Origin: an uncultured Flavobacteriales bacterium
GTDB lineage: Bacteria; Bacteroidota; Bacteroidia; Flavobacteriales_F; PHOS-HE28
Direction of reading: 5' to 3'
DNA length: 64,000 bases
Assembly (NCBI GenBank): GCA_937872175.1
Contig: CALMPI010000009.1
Span: 62,001-126,000, forward strand
Below, piece by piece: positions 53,183 through 62,135 of this stretch. Every line of letters begins with the position of its first letter. The stretch's first letter is position 1. The notes beneath the pieces were generated by a model that was given only the letters and a program-made list of their open reading frames with translations, did no database searches and was not told the DNA's origin. A program made the position numbers and the translations under genes.

Positions 53183-54502
53183 ATGCGCACCAGAACCCTT
53201 TTCATCGCCGCCACCCTGGCGCCCACCCTGCTGAGCGCCCAGAGCTTCGATGCCACCATCCTCAGCTACGAGGGCCTCGACCGCACCTGCGACGGAAGCA
53301 TCACCCCGGTGCTGCGCATCCAGAACACGGGTGGGGAAACGATGACGAGCTGCGACATCGACATCCTGAAGAACGGACTCGCCGACAACACCTTCAACTG
53401 GGTGCTGGCCGTGCCCGCGCTCACCGGCGAGGTGCGCAAGCCTGCGCTGCCGACCATCACCGGCCTGCAGCCCGGCGATGAGCTGGAGTTCCGGATCACC
53501 ACCGTGAACACGCAACCCGATGAGGTGTCAACGGGCAACGTGATCACCCGTACGGTGCAGGGCGAGAGCGTGGAGGGTGACAGCTACCGCGTGCTCGTGG
53601 AGGTACGCACCGATGGCGATCCGCAGGAGACCACCTGGAGCCTGAAGGACGCCACGGGAGTTGCCGTGGCCACGGGCGGACCGTACACGAACGCCGAAGC
53701 CGTGGAGCGCAGCTGGGTGGACCTGGATCCCACCGCGTGCTATGCCCTGCGCGTGGATGACAGCGGTGGGAACGGCATGGATGCGCGTGCGCTGCCCGGC
53801 TATGTGAAGGTGATCGCCCTGGGCGAGACGCTGATCGACCTGGATGGAGCTTCCTTCACCAGCAGTTACGACGATGCCGTGCGCACCGGCGCGGACGGCT
53901 GTGCGGTGACGCAACTGACCAACGCGGACGATGCCACGCCGAGTTGCGGCACGCAGGTCTTCCTCAATGGCACCAGCAGCATCCAGGCGCGTGCCGTGCC
54001 CGGCGCCACGCACTATCAGTTCCAGTTCAGCTACGGCACCTACCTGCGCCGCATCGCCTCCAGCACGCCCACGTTGACCTTGAACCCCTGGGCCACCCTG
54101 CCGCTGAAGCCGGGCCGCATCTACACCGTGGAGGTGCGGGTGAGCTTCGATGGTGGTGCCACGTACTGCCCCTTCGGCCCGTCGTGCACCATCCGCACGC
54201 GCTATCCGCTCGCCGCATCCCGGGACATGGAGCTCGCCGATGGACCGGTCGGGTCGGGCTTCAGCCTGTTCCCCAACCCTGCGGAGGGCGCGGTGGTGAC
54301 CCTGGTCCCGGAGAGCATCGATGGCCCCGCACAGGTGGAGCTGATCGACCTGACGGGCCGAGTCCTTTCCCAGCGCACGGTGACGGTGACGGACGCTGTG
54401 CCCCTGTCCTTGGAGCTGGACGGGGTCACCGGGTCCGGGCTGTACCTCGTGCGGTTGACGGCAGGCGGCACCTCGTGGGTGGAGCGATTGATGGTGCGCT
54501 GA
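53183..54502 (+). CDS. Secreted T9SS protein with CARDB-like domain
   Basis: A 439-residue protein: signal peptide about 1-18 (ending LLSAQ), then a CARDB-like Ig domain at about 20-115 (CDGSITPVLRIQNTGGETMTSC ... LQPGDELEFRITTVN), a beta region at about 120-210 with VEVRTDGDPQETTWSLKD and DDSGGNGMD typical of secreted peptidase-associated or surface domains, a fibronectin-like region at about 250-345, and a T9SS type A tail (GFSLFPNPAEGAVVTLVP ... SGLYLVRLTAGG). No catalytic site was recognised. It ends 6 bp before a convergent gene. Confidence 0.8.
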   Translation: MRTRTLFIAATLAPTLLSAQSFDATILSYEGLDRTCDGSITPVLRIQNTGGETMTSCDIDILKNGLADNTFNWVLAVPALTGEVRKPALPTITGLQPGDELEFRITTVNTQPDEVSTGNVITRTVQGESVEGDSYRVLVEVRTDGDPQETTWSLKDATGVAVATGGPYTNAEAVERSWVDLDPTACYALRVDDSGGNGMDARALPGYVKVIALGETLIDLDGASFTSSYDDAVRTGADGCAVTQLTNADDATPSCGTQVFLNGTSSIQARAVPGATHYQFQFSYGTYLRRIASSTPTLTLNPWATLPLKPGRIYTVEVRVSFDGGATYCPFGPSCTIRTRYPLAASRDMELADGPVGSGFSLFPNPAEGAVVTLVPESIDGPAQVELIDLTGRVLSQRTVTVTDAVPLSLELDGVTGSGLYLVRLTAGGTSWVERLMVR

Positions 54503-54508
54503 GCGGCC

Positions 54509-56458
54509 TCAGGCGCGCTCCACGAAGTACATCCGCAGGTCGCCCTTGCCCTTGGCGTGCACCAGCCCGCGTGCCTCGAAGCGCAGGCCGGGCGTGTCCT
54601 TCACCAGCTCGTAGGTGGTGGCGCTGATGTTCACCCGGCCGGGTTCGCCGCTGCTCTCCATGCGGGCCGCGGTGTTCACGGTGTCGCCCCAGATGTCGTA
54701 GGCGAACTTGCGCACGCCGACGATGCCGGCGATCACCGGACCGCTGTGCAGCCCGATGCGCATCTCGAAGGCGGGCTTGCCGGCGCGGAGCCGTTCGGTG
54801 CGGCGCTGCGCGATATGGTCCCGCATGTCCAGCGCGGCCAGCACGATGTCCGCAGCGCTCGACGCCTGCGGGTCGGGCAGCCCGGCGGCGGCCATGTAAG
54901 CGTCGCCGATGGTCTTGATCTTCTCCACGTGGTACTTCCCCACGATGGCGTCGAGCCCCTTGAAGCAGGCATCGATCTCGTCCACGAGCTCCGTGGCGCT
55001 GAGCTGTTCGCTGAGCTGGGTGAAGCCCTTGAAATCCGTGAACAGCACCGTGGCGTTGGCGTAGGTGCGCGCCTCGGCGCGGCCCTTGGCCTTCAGTTCG
55101 GCGGCCACCTCCACCGGCAGGATATTGTGCAGCAGCTCGTCGCTGCGTTCCTTCTCCTGCTCGATGGCCTTCTTGGAGCGCTGGGTGTAGCGCAGGCGGT
55201 TGAGCAGGGCACCGGCGATCACGAGGGCCAGCAGGATGCCCGCGATGAGCATGCCCCTGCGACCGCGTTCGTCGGCCATGCGGCGGTCGAAGGCCAACTG
55301 CTGTTCAAAGGTCTCCTTCACCCGGGCCAGGCTGTCGGCGATCTGCTGCTGCTCGAAGTCGCGCACCAGTTCCAGCCGCAGCACCTCCCGCCCGTTGTTC
55401 ACCTTGTCCAGCGTGTCGTCCAGCGACAGGAACGATCGCTGCGCCTCGTACGCCCCGCGGTAGTCACCGGTGAGCGCGAGGGCACGCATCACGCAATCGG
55501 TGCATTCCTTGAGCTGGGCGAGCAGGCCCAGGCTGTCGGCCAGGGCCAGGCCCTGCCGGCAGGCCCGCAGGGCTTCGGCCGAACGGCCTTCCGCCAGGTA
55601 GGCCTCGCCCGAGTAGTAGAAGTTGCGGCTCAGCGGGTCCTTGGCATCGAGCTCGATGAACACGGTCCGGGCCGTATCGAAGTGGGCGTGCGCTTCGGCG
55701 CTGCGTCCCATCCGCGTGAGCACCTGGCCCAGGTTGTTGTGCGCCTTGCCCCGGTCCATCCGGCTGCCCAGGTCGCGGTAGATGGCGATGGCCTCCTCCA
55801 GCTCCCGCACCGCCTTTTCGCGCTCCCCCAGATCGCTGTGCGTGGTGCCGATGCTCACCAGGGCACTGGCGCGGCCCTTGGCGTTGCCCAGCTCGTTGTA
55901 CAGCGCCGCGCTCCGTTCGTAGTTCTCCAACGCCTTGTCGAACTCGTTCAGCCGCTTGTACGTGTTGCCGATGTTGTTGTAGGTGCCGGCCATTCCCTCC
56001 TTGTTCCTGAGCCCTTCATCGATCCGTAGGCTCCTGTGCAATAGATCCAGCGCTTTTGCCAGGTCACCCAGGTCCTTATGCACGGTGCTCATGTTACTGT
56101 AGGTGTTGGCCATGCGACCATGGTCTTTCATGGCGCGGGCCACCTCCAGGGCGCGGTTGAAATGATCGAGCGCCGCCGGCAGGTCGCTGCGGAGCTTGTA
56201 CCCCACGGCCAGCGTGTTGTAGGCCGTGTAGAGCGCCCTGGGCGCTCCGCCGCGCCGGGCCAGGTCCAACTGCATCCGCGCCAGCGTGATCCCGCTGTCC
56301 GGCTGTTCGAAGACCGCCTTCCAGGAAAGGGCGGCGATGGCCTTCAGCCGGGCGGTGTCAGGCAGGGCCTCGTTGCGCCAGACGCTCCACAGCGAGTCGC
56401 TCTGGGGCCGGCCGGCCGTGGCGAGCAGGCAGAGCGCAAGGGTGATGAAAAGGCGCAT
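54509..56458 (-). CDS. TPR-containing class III adenylate/guanylate cyclase
   Basis: A 649-residue protein: signal peptide or first membrane helix at the N-terminus, about six or seven TPRs at about 35-330 (ANTYSNMSTVHKDLGDLAKA, AGTYNNIGNTYKRLNEFDKA), a helical linker, a membrane helix (GMLIAGILLALVIAGALLN), and a cytoplasmic cyclase domain at about 445-640. Catalytic positions are visible: metal Asp in VLFTDFKGFT, EKIKTIGDAYMAA (Lys for adenine) and FAYDIWGDTVNTAARM (Asp for adenine, then Asn/Arg for transition state). The Lys/Asp pair predicts ATP as substrate. It probably senses a periplasmic signal through the TPRs and makes cAMP. A TATCTTCC box lies 9 bp before the ATG at 56458. Confidence 0.9.
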   Translation of the reverse strand: MRLFITLALCLLATAGRPQSDSLWSVWRNEALPDTARLKAIAALSWKAVFEQPDSGITLARMQLDLARRGGAPRALYTAYNTLAVGYKLRSDLPAALDHFNRALEVARAMKDHGRMANTYSNMSTVHKDLGDLAKALDLLHRSLRIDEGLRNKEGMAGTYNNIGNTYKRLNEFDKALENYERSAALYNELGNAKGRASALVSIGTTHSDLGEREKAVRELEEAIAIYRDLGSRMDRGKAHNNLGQVLTRMGRSAEAHAHFDTARTVFIELDAKDPLSRNFYYSGEAYLAEGRSAEALRACRQGLALADSLGLLAQLKECTDCVMRALALTGDYRGAYEAQRSFLSLDDTLDKVNNGREVLRLELVRDFEQQQIADSLARVKETFEQQLAFDRRMADERGRRGMLIAGILLALVIAGALLNRLRYTQRSKKAIEQEKERSDELLHNILPVEVAAELKAKGRAEARTYANATVLFTDFKGFTQLSEQLSATELVDEIDACFKGLDAIVGKYHVEKIKTIGDAYMAAAGLPDPQASSAADIVLAALDMRDHIAQRRTERLRAGKPAFEMRIGLHSGPVIAGIVGVRKFAYDIWGDTVNTAARMESSGEPGRVNISATTYELVKDTPGLRFEARGLVHAKGKGDLRMYFVERA

Positions 56459-56499
56459 GCGGGCCGGGGAAGATAGACCCGCTAGACGCATCCGCTCGC

Positions 56500-57846
56500 T
56501 CAGGGCCTCGTCCAGCGCAGCACCTCGGTGCGGCCCTGGTCATCGCGCAACTGCAACAGCACCAGCCCCTTGCTGCGGGGCGCGGGGATCCAGGCCCGCC
56601 CGGCCTGAGCGATCCGGCCTTCATCGACCAGCCGCCCCGTGGCGTCCAGCAGCATCCAGCGGCAGGGAGCGGCCACATGGATCCGCGCACCACCGTCCGC
56701 ATCGACGTCGAGCAGGTACGCCGTGCCTGCTGCTGCACCGACCGTCACCACGCCCACCATGGAACCATCCCCGTCCACGCGGAGCAGGTAGGGCCGAAGA
56801 AAGAGGCCGGTGACGCTGTCCACCGCTGTGCCGCTCACCAGGAAGCCCCCATGTCCGTCAGGCCGGATGTGCCGACCGATCCCTTCGGCGTATGTGCGGG
56901 TCCAAAGCGTATCGCCCTGGTCATCGAACCGGGCCACCAGGCAGAAGCCATCGCGGTGGCCGGTGGCGTAGTAGCTGTCCGTCGCTGGATCGAGGCACAC
57001 GTCGTACACGGCGAGGCCGGGATGGTAGCGCTCGGTTTGCAGCGCGCATTGGTCGTCCACGTGCAGCACTACCCCGTTCACCGGGCTGTCCTGCTTGCCG
57101 AAGATCATGGATCCACCGGCGGGCCGTTCCAGCACCTTCAGGCCTTGCTGAAAGCCGCCAACGCCCAGGGTCTGGGTGGCCTCGGGTGCGCCACCGGCGC
57201 TGAAACGCATGCACAGCACCTCGATGGCGGATGGGGTCGCCGGTCCGCTGAGCCCGGTGACGATCAAAGCCCCGTCAGCCACTTCACGGCCATGCACCGC
57301 CCGGGTGATGGCTTGTCCGGGCAGGCTGTAGGTCCACAGCAACTGCCCGCCCGGGCCGTAGCGCCGAACGATGGGCCGCAGGTCCATGGGGGTGACGTAC
57401 GACGTACCGCAGGTGAGCAGGTCGCCGTTGCCGAGCACCGTGGCGTTGCTGAAGTAGGTCTCGTTGTTCACCATCAGGGAGTCGGCCCAGAGCACACCGT
57501 CCGCCGTGCTGTTCAAGCGGGCGATGTAAGCGCGCTGGTCCATGGTGCGCCCCACGATCACGGGAGCGGGGCTTCCGTCGGTGCTGCCGAACACATGAGC
57601 GAAGGCCGCCGGCAGGGCTTCCACTCCGAGCCAGGTGCCGTCGTCGGCGAGCCGCACCAGGCGTGTGCCCGGGTTGGCTTGCATCGGCAGCAGGGCGCCA
57701 CCGTTCCACGGCCAGCAGGCCACAGGTGTCAGCAGGTCAGTGCCGGAGTACAGGGTGTCGCCGGTGGCGGGCTGGCTGAGGGGGAACTGGGCCTGGGCAG
57801 TGAACGCGAGAAGGCACGGCAGAAGCAACTGGGCGCGCATGGACAT
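56500..57846 (-). CDS. Secreted propeller-like protein with divergent T9SS-like tail
   Basis: A 448-residue protein: signal peptide (LLLPCLLAFTAQAQ), then repeated strands of the type YIARLNSTADGVLWADSLMV, IVRRYGPGGQLLWTYSLPG and LVARFDDQGDTLWTRTYAEG at about 60-340, suggesting a propeller of the 'DxxGxxLW' class. The C-terminus (APCRWMLLDATGRLVDEGRI ... SKGLVLLQLRDDQG) has the last strands of a T9SS-type sorting domain, but the usual xPNP opening is absent. It overlaps nothing and is divergent from the next gene. Two ATGs (57846 and 57840) are possible starts. Confidence 0.7.
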   Translation of the reverse strand: MSMRAQLLLPCLLAFTAQAQFPLSQPATGDTLYSGTDLLTPVACWPWNGGALLPMQANPGTRLVRLADDGTWLGVEALPAAFAHVFGSTDGSPAPVIVGRTMDQRAYIARLNSTADGVLWADSLMVNNETYFSNATVLGNGDLLTCGTSYVTPMDLRPIVRRYGPGGQLLWTYSLPGQAITRAVHGREVADGALIVTGLSGPATPSAIEVLCMRFSAGGAPEATQTLGVGGFQQGLKVLERPAGGSMIFGKQDSPVNGVVLHVDDQCALQTERYHPGLAVYDVCLDPATDSYYATGHRDGFCLVARFDDQGDTLWTRTYAEGIGRHIRPDGHGGFLVSGTAVDSVTGLFLRPYLLRVDGDGSMVGVVTVGAAAGTAYLLDVDADGGARIHVAAPCRWMLLDATGRLVDEGRIAQAGRAWIPAPRSKGLVLLQLRDDQGRTEVLRWTRP

Positions 57847-57954
57847 GGGGTTGTACAAGGGACGACGCGAAGGTGCATCGTGCTGCCCGGTCGTAGCTTG
57901 GGCAGCGTTCCTTGGCCGAACAATGTCCTCTGTTCGGACCAACACCACCGCCCC

Positions 57955-58839
57955 ATGGTACGCGCACTCCACCTGCTGATCGCCGGCCTCATCGTCATCC
58001 AGCTTCACGCCCAGTTCGATGCCTTGCCGGGTGCGAACGCCTCGTGGACCACCTCCTTCTGGGTCGGCCCGGGGTATCCGTATGAAGGTTACCACTACAC
58101 CTACGATGCGGTCTCCCCGGATACCGTGTACAACGGCACGGTGTATAAGAAGCTGCTGGTCGCCACCTCCATCGACGGATCCATCTACCCTGCGGTGTAT
58201 GGCGGAGCCCTGTACGACAACGAACTGGGCCAGGTGAGCTACTGGGAGCCTGGCGCTGCCGATCCAGTGCTGCTCTACGACTTTGATGTGATTCCCGGCG
58301 ACACCCTGTACGATGTGCATGGACTGTATCCGCAGGATGTGCGTGTCTTCGCGGTGGATACGGTGACGATCAATGGCACGGAGCGACGGAGGGTGGAGCT
58401 GGAATGCCTCGGCATGACGGGGCCCACGGGGATCCACTGGATCCAGGGCATCGGCTGCACCGAGGGGCTGCTTCAGATGGCGGTGTGCGGCAGCGTTTCC
58501 GGCCTGGGCGAACTGGTGTGCATGACCGCGAGCGATACGGTGCAATGGGGCCCGAACGTGGGCGGAGTGGGCGATTGCGCGCTCGCCCTGGGAATGGCCG
58601 ATGCACCGGAGGCGTTGGCGCTGACGACGTACCCGGTGCCGGCGGAGGAGCAGCTGTTCGTGCAGGGTGCGAGGACCGGAGCACGGCTTGAGGTGTACGG
58701 GTCGGATGGCCGCATCGTCCTGGCCTCCACCGCGCACCAAGGACGGTTGGACATCAGCGCCCTGCTCCCCGGGGTCCATCTGCTGCGCGTGACCGATGAG
58801 GACGGGGAGGTCCGCACGGCGCGCTTCGTCAAGCGGTGA
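57955..58839 (+). CDS. Secreted T9SS cargo protein of unknown function
   Basis: A 294-residue protein: signal peptide (LHLLIAGLIVIQLHAQ), a domain at about 20-210 with ASWTTSFWVGPGYPYEGYHY, LYDFDVIPGDTLYD and GIHWIQGIGCTEGLLQM, then a T9SS type A-like tail (LTTYPVPAEEQLFVQGA ... LLPGVHLLRVTDEDG). The IHWIQGIG...GLL block is recurrent in Bacteroidota secreted proteins of unknown function. Its stop directly abuts the stop of the convergent GGGP-synthase-like gene. Confidence 0.75.
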   Translation: MVRALHLLIAGLIVIQLHAQFDALPGANASWTTSFWVGPGYPYEGYHYTYDAVSPDTVYNGTVYKKLLVATSIDGSIYPAVYGGALYDNELGQVSYWEPGAADPVLLYDFDVIPGDTLYDVHGLYPQDVRVFAVDTVTINGTERRRVELECLGMTGPTGIHWIQGIGCTEGLLQMAVCGSVSGLGELVCMTASDTVQWGPNVGGVGDCALALGMADAPEALALTTYPVPAEEQLFVQGARTGARLEVYGSDGRIVLASTAHQGRLDISALLPGVHLLRVTDEDGEVRTARFVKR

Positions 58840-59592
58840 TCATCCGTGCACCGCTTCGCTCAGGGCGAAGATGAGCTCGGGGTCCTGCTCGAAGGCGGTG
58901 CCCACCACCACCACGTCCGCCCCGGCGTCGCACAGGCCGCGTGCGGTGGCCGCATCGCGGATGCCTCCGCCCACGATGATCGGTAGGTCCACGGCCTCGC
59001 GGACGGAGGCGATCATCGCCGGGCTCACCGTGCGCCGGGCGCCGCTTCCCGTGTCCAGGTAGATGGTGCGCAGGCCGAGCAGTTCGCCCGCCAGGGCCGT
59101 GGCGGCGGCGATGCCCGGCTTGTCGTGTGGGATCGGCACCGTCTGGCTCACGTAGCTCACCGTGGTGGGAGCGCCGCCGTCCACCAGCATGTAGCCGGTG
59201 GGGATGGCCTCGAGCCCCAGGGCCTTGATGGTGGGGGCGGCGGTGACGTGGTGGCCGATGAGCAGTTCGGGGTTGCGGCCGCTGATCAAGCTGAGGAAGA
59301 GCACCGCATCGGCATGGCGGCTGAGCTGCGCCGGGCTGCCCGGGAACAGCACCACGGGGCTCGTGCTCCAGCGCTTCACCAGGTCCACGCAGCGGTCGAA
59401 CGATGCCGAGGTGAGCAGGCTGCCGCCCACGAAGAGCAGATCGGCCTTGGCCATGCAGGCGCTCTGCACGGTGCGTTCCAACAAGGCCTCGTCCTGCCCG
59501 AAGTCGGGGTCGATGAGCACGGCCAGGAGCTTGCGCCCGCGAACCTTCGCGTCCTCAAGCTGTTCCACCACGGCGCCCATCGGTGCGAACAT
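58840..59592 (-). CDS. Geranylgeranylglyceryl phosphate synthase-like protein (PcrB/GGGPS family)
   Basis: About 250 residues, TIM-barrel. Family motifs: KLLAVLIDPDFGQDEALLE, FVGGSLLTS, VVLFPGSPAQLS, ADAVLFLSLISGRNPELLIG, GYMLVDGGAPTTVSYVSQT, IYLDTGSGARRTVSP and phosphate-binding VGGGIRDAATA. Known chemistry in archaea and some Bacteroidota: joining a polyprenyl diphosphate to glycerol-1-phosphate through an ether bond. The physiological product in Bacteroidota is unsettled. ATG at 59592 is preferred; an ATG four codons further in and a TTG two codons out are alternatives. Confidence 0.88.
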   Translation of the reverse strand: MFAPMGAVVEQLEDAKVRGRKLLAVLIDPDFGQDEALLERTVQSACMAKADLLFVGGSLLTSASFDRCVDLVKRWSTSPVVLFPGSPAQLSRHADAVLFLSLISGRNPELLIGHHVTAAPTIKALGLEAIPTGYMLVDGGAPTTVSYVSQTVPIPHDKPGIAAATALAGELLGLRTIYLDTGSGARRTVSPAMIASVREAVDLPIIVGGGIRDAATARGLCDAGADVVVVGTAFEQDPELIFALSEAVHG

Positions 59593-59627
59593 AGTCAACA
59601 GCGCTGGCCTTCAGCCCTCCGAACCGC

Positions 59628-59635
59628 TACCTTTG
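59628..59635 (+). promoter_or_regulatory. -7 element of sahH
   Basis: TACCTTTG, a perfect match to TAnnTTTG, 39 bp before the ATG at 59675. Confidence 0.6.
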
Positions 59636-59674
59636 CCGCCGCGAACGGGCCGAGCCCTCGCCTAGATCAGCACC

Positions 59675-60991
<1,317 letters not shown>

Positions 60992-61010
60992 TCCAACCGG
61001 TCAACGCGAG

Positions 61011-61039
61011 CGCCCCGGGTCCGTCAGGATGCCGGGGCG
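61011..61039 (+). terminator. Rho-independent-like terminator after ahcY
   Basis: CGCCCCGG / CCGGGGCG, a perfect 8-bp GC stem with a 13-nt loop, followed by the pyrimidine-rich TTCCATTTCC. It starts 20 bp past the ahcY stop. Confidence 0.65.
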
Positions 61040-61116
61040 TTCCATTTCCGGAGGTCACCTTGTTCGGGCCCTATCGCCCCGTCACTTTCCACCCTCGCGC
61101 TCTTCCATCCCTCCGC

Positions 61117-61557
61117 TCAGTTGTAGATGCGCAGGATGCTCCCGTTGAACGCCGTGTTGTAGCGCTGCAGGCCGAGGGATGCGGGGCCCTGGGTGACGCT
61201 GCCGTCCATGATCAGGTAGGCGCTCCCGCAGCAGGTGGTGTCCCGGGCGATCACCTCGGTGCCGTCCACATGCACGCGGCACAGTTCGGCGGGCTGGTAG
61301 GGGCAGTGCCGGTCGAGGGCCACGAACTCCTCCATGCTCTTGCGGTATACGATGATGCCCAGCGAGCCGCCCGTGAGGTAGAGCCATCCGCCCGGTACCG
61401 CCAGGTCGTTGTAGGCCGGGTTGTTCACATTGATCTGGAAGTCGACCTGGGTGAGCGGCACCCCTCCTGTGGTCTCCTTGCGGCAGCCTGTGGAGCTCAC
61501 GAGCAGCCCCATCATCACGACCACCAGGGTCGCAGCGACCTTCCAGCGCTTGTGCAT
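61117..61557 (-). CDS. Rieske-like lipoprotein with altered ligand set
   Basis: A 146-residue protein with a lipoprotein signal (hydrophobic core LVVVMMGLLVSSTGCRKE, lipidated Cys about residue 25). The rest resembles a small Rieske fold: LDRHCPYQPAELCRVHV, then DTTCCGSAYLIMDGSVTQGP and LGLQRY. The classical CxH...CxxH ligands are not present: the first block has His-Cys in reversed order, and the second has CC without a following His. It may bind a different cluster or none. A TACCTTTG box ends 4 bp before the ATG at 61557. The longer open frame upstream is not used. Confidence 0.75.
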   Translation of the reverse strand: MHKRWKVAATLVVVMMGLLVSSTGCRKETTGGVPLTQVDFQINVNNPAYNDLAVPGGWLYLTGGSLGIIVYRKSMEEFVALDRHCPYQPAELCRVHVDGTEVIARDTTCCGSAYLIMDGSVTQGPASLGLQRYNTAFNGSILRIYN

Positions 61558-61561
61558 GGGC

Positions 61562-61569
61562 CAAAGGTA
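61562..61569 (-). promoter_or_regulatory. -7 element of the Rieske-like gene, very close to the ATG
   Basis: Minus-strand TACCTTTG, a perfect TAnnTTTG, ends 4 bp before the ATG, so the transcript is probably leaderless. Confidence 0.6.
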
Positions 61570-61590
61570 GGGTGGTGACATGGCCGGTCG

Positions 61591-61598
61591 TATCCTTG
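61591..61598 (+). promoter_or_regulatory. -7-like element of the 61603 gene, very close to the ATG
   Basis: TATCCTTG ends 4 bp before the ATG at 61603 and is one base from TAnnTTTG. Confidence 0.45.
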
Positions 61599-61602
61599 CG
61601 CC

Positions 61603-61887
61603 ATGCGCTGGTCGGCTCTGCTCATGCTGCTCCTGCTGTCGAACACCCCCGTGGCGGTGCGCGCGCAGGAAGGCATCGGGCAAAAGGAGGCCGAGCGCAT
61701 GCAGGCCCGCAAGGAGAAGGAGGAACGCAAGCAACTGGCGAAGCAGGAGAAGGATGACCGCCGGCGTCACCTGAAGATCCAGGACAAGGCCACGCGGAAA
61801 CGGATCAAGCAGCATACGAAACGGGCCGACCGGCGCGGTAGCGGGCGTCACCGCGACAGCTGGTTCAGGCGCACCTTCACCCGTTGA
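61603..61887 (+). CDS. Small secreted highly charged protein
   Basis: A 94-residue protein: signal peptide about 1-21 (LLMLLLLSNTPVAVRAQ) followed by a strongly basic, Lys/Arg/Glu-rich helical region (residues about 25-75, with KEKEERKQLAKQEKDDRRRH) and a tail RDSWFRRTFTR. No cysteines or known domain. It is probably periplasmic or secreted; the charge pattern suggests binding to a polyanion or the envelope. Similar small charged proteins occur in Flavobacteriales, but I cannot name a family. Confidence 0.65.
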   Translation: MRWSALLMLLLLSNTPVAVRAQEGIGQKEAERMQARKEKEERKQLAKQEKDDRRRHLKIQDKATRKRIKQHTKRADRRGSGRHRDSWFRRTFTR

Positions 61888-62060
61888 GCACTTCCGGACC
61901 GGTATATCCCGTCCAGGATTCGGTAGGGCGGGGAGGGGTGGAAGCGGATACCTTGCCCCCGGTAAGCGACCGTCATGCGACCGTCAAGCATCCCCCCGAA
62001 CGGATCACCCACTTGCCCCCGATGCGTGGAATCCCAAGCTGGACGCGGGTTTCCGAGGAT

Positions 62061-62089
62061 TTGGTGGAAGGCGGATCTTTCTATCTTTA
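62061..62089 (+). promoter_or_regulatory. Probable promoter of the last gene (TTG-N18-TATCTTTA)
   Basis: TTG at 62061-62063 and TATCTTTA at 62082-62089, 18 bp apart, near the Bacteroidota consensus. The ATG follows 46 bp later at 62136. The remaining 61888-62060 gap shows no gene. Confidence 0.5.
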
Positions 62090-62135
62090 CGCCCCCTCGT
62101 TGCGCAGTCGTTCCTAACGCTAAACCTACTCGTTG

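Noticed and set aside
61011-61039. SAM/SAH riboswitch near ahcY
   Set aside because: The structure lies after the gene and is a simple GC hairpin followed by pyrimidines, so it is a terminator; no SAH aptamer motif was seen upstream of 59675.
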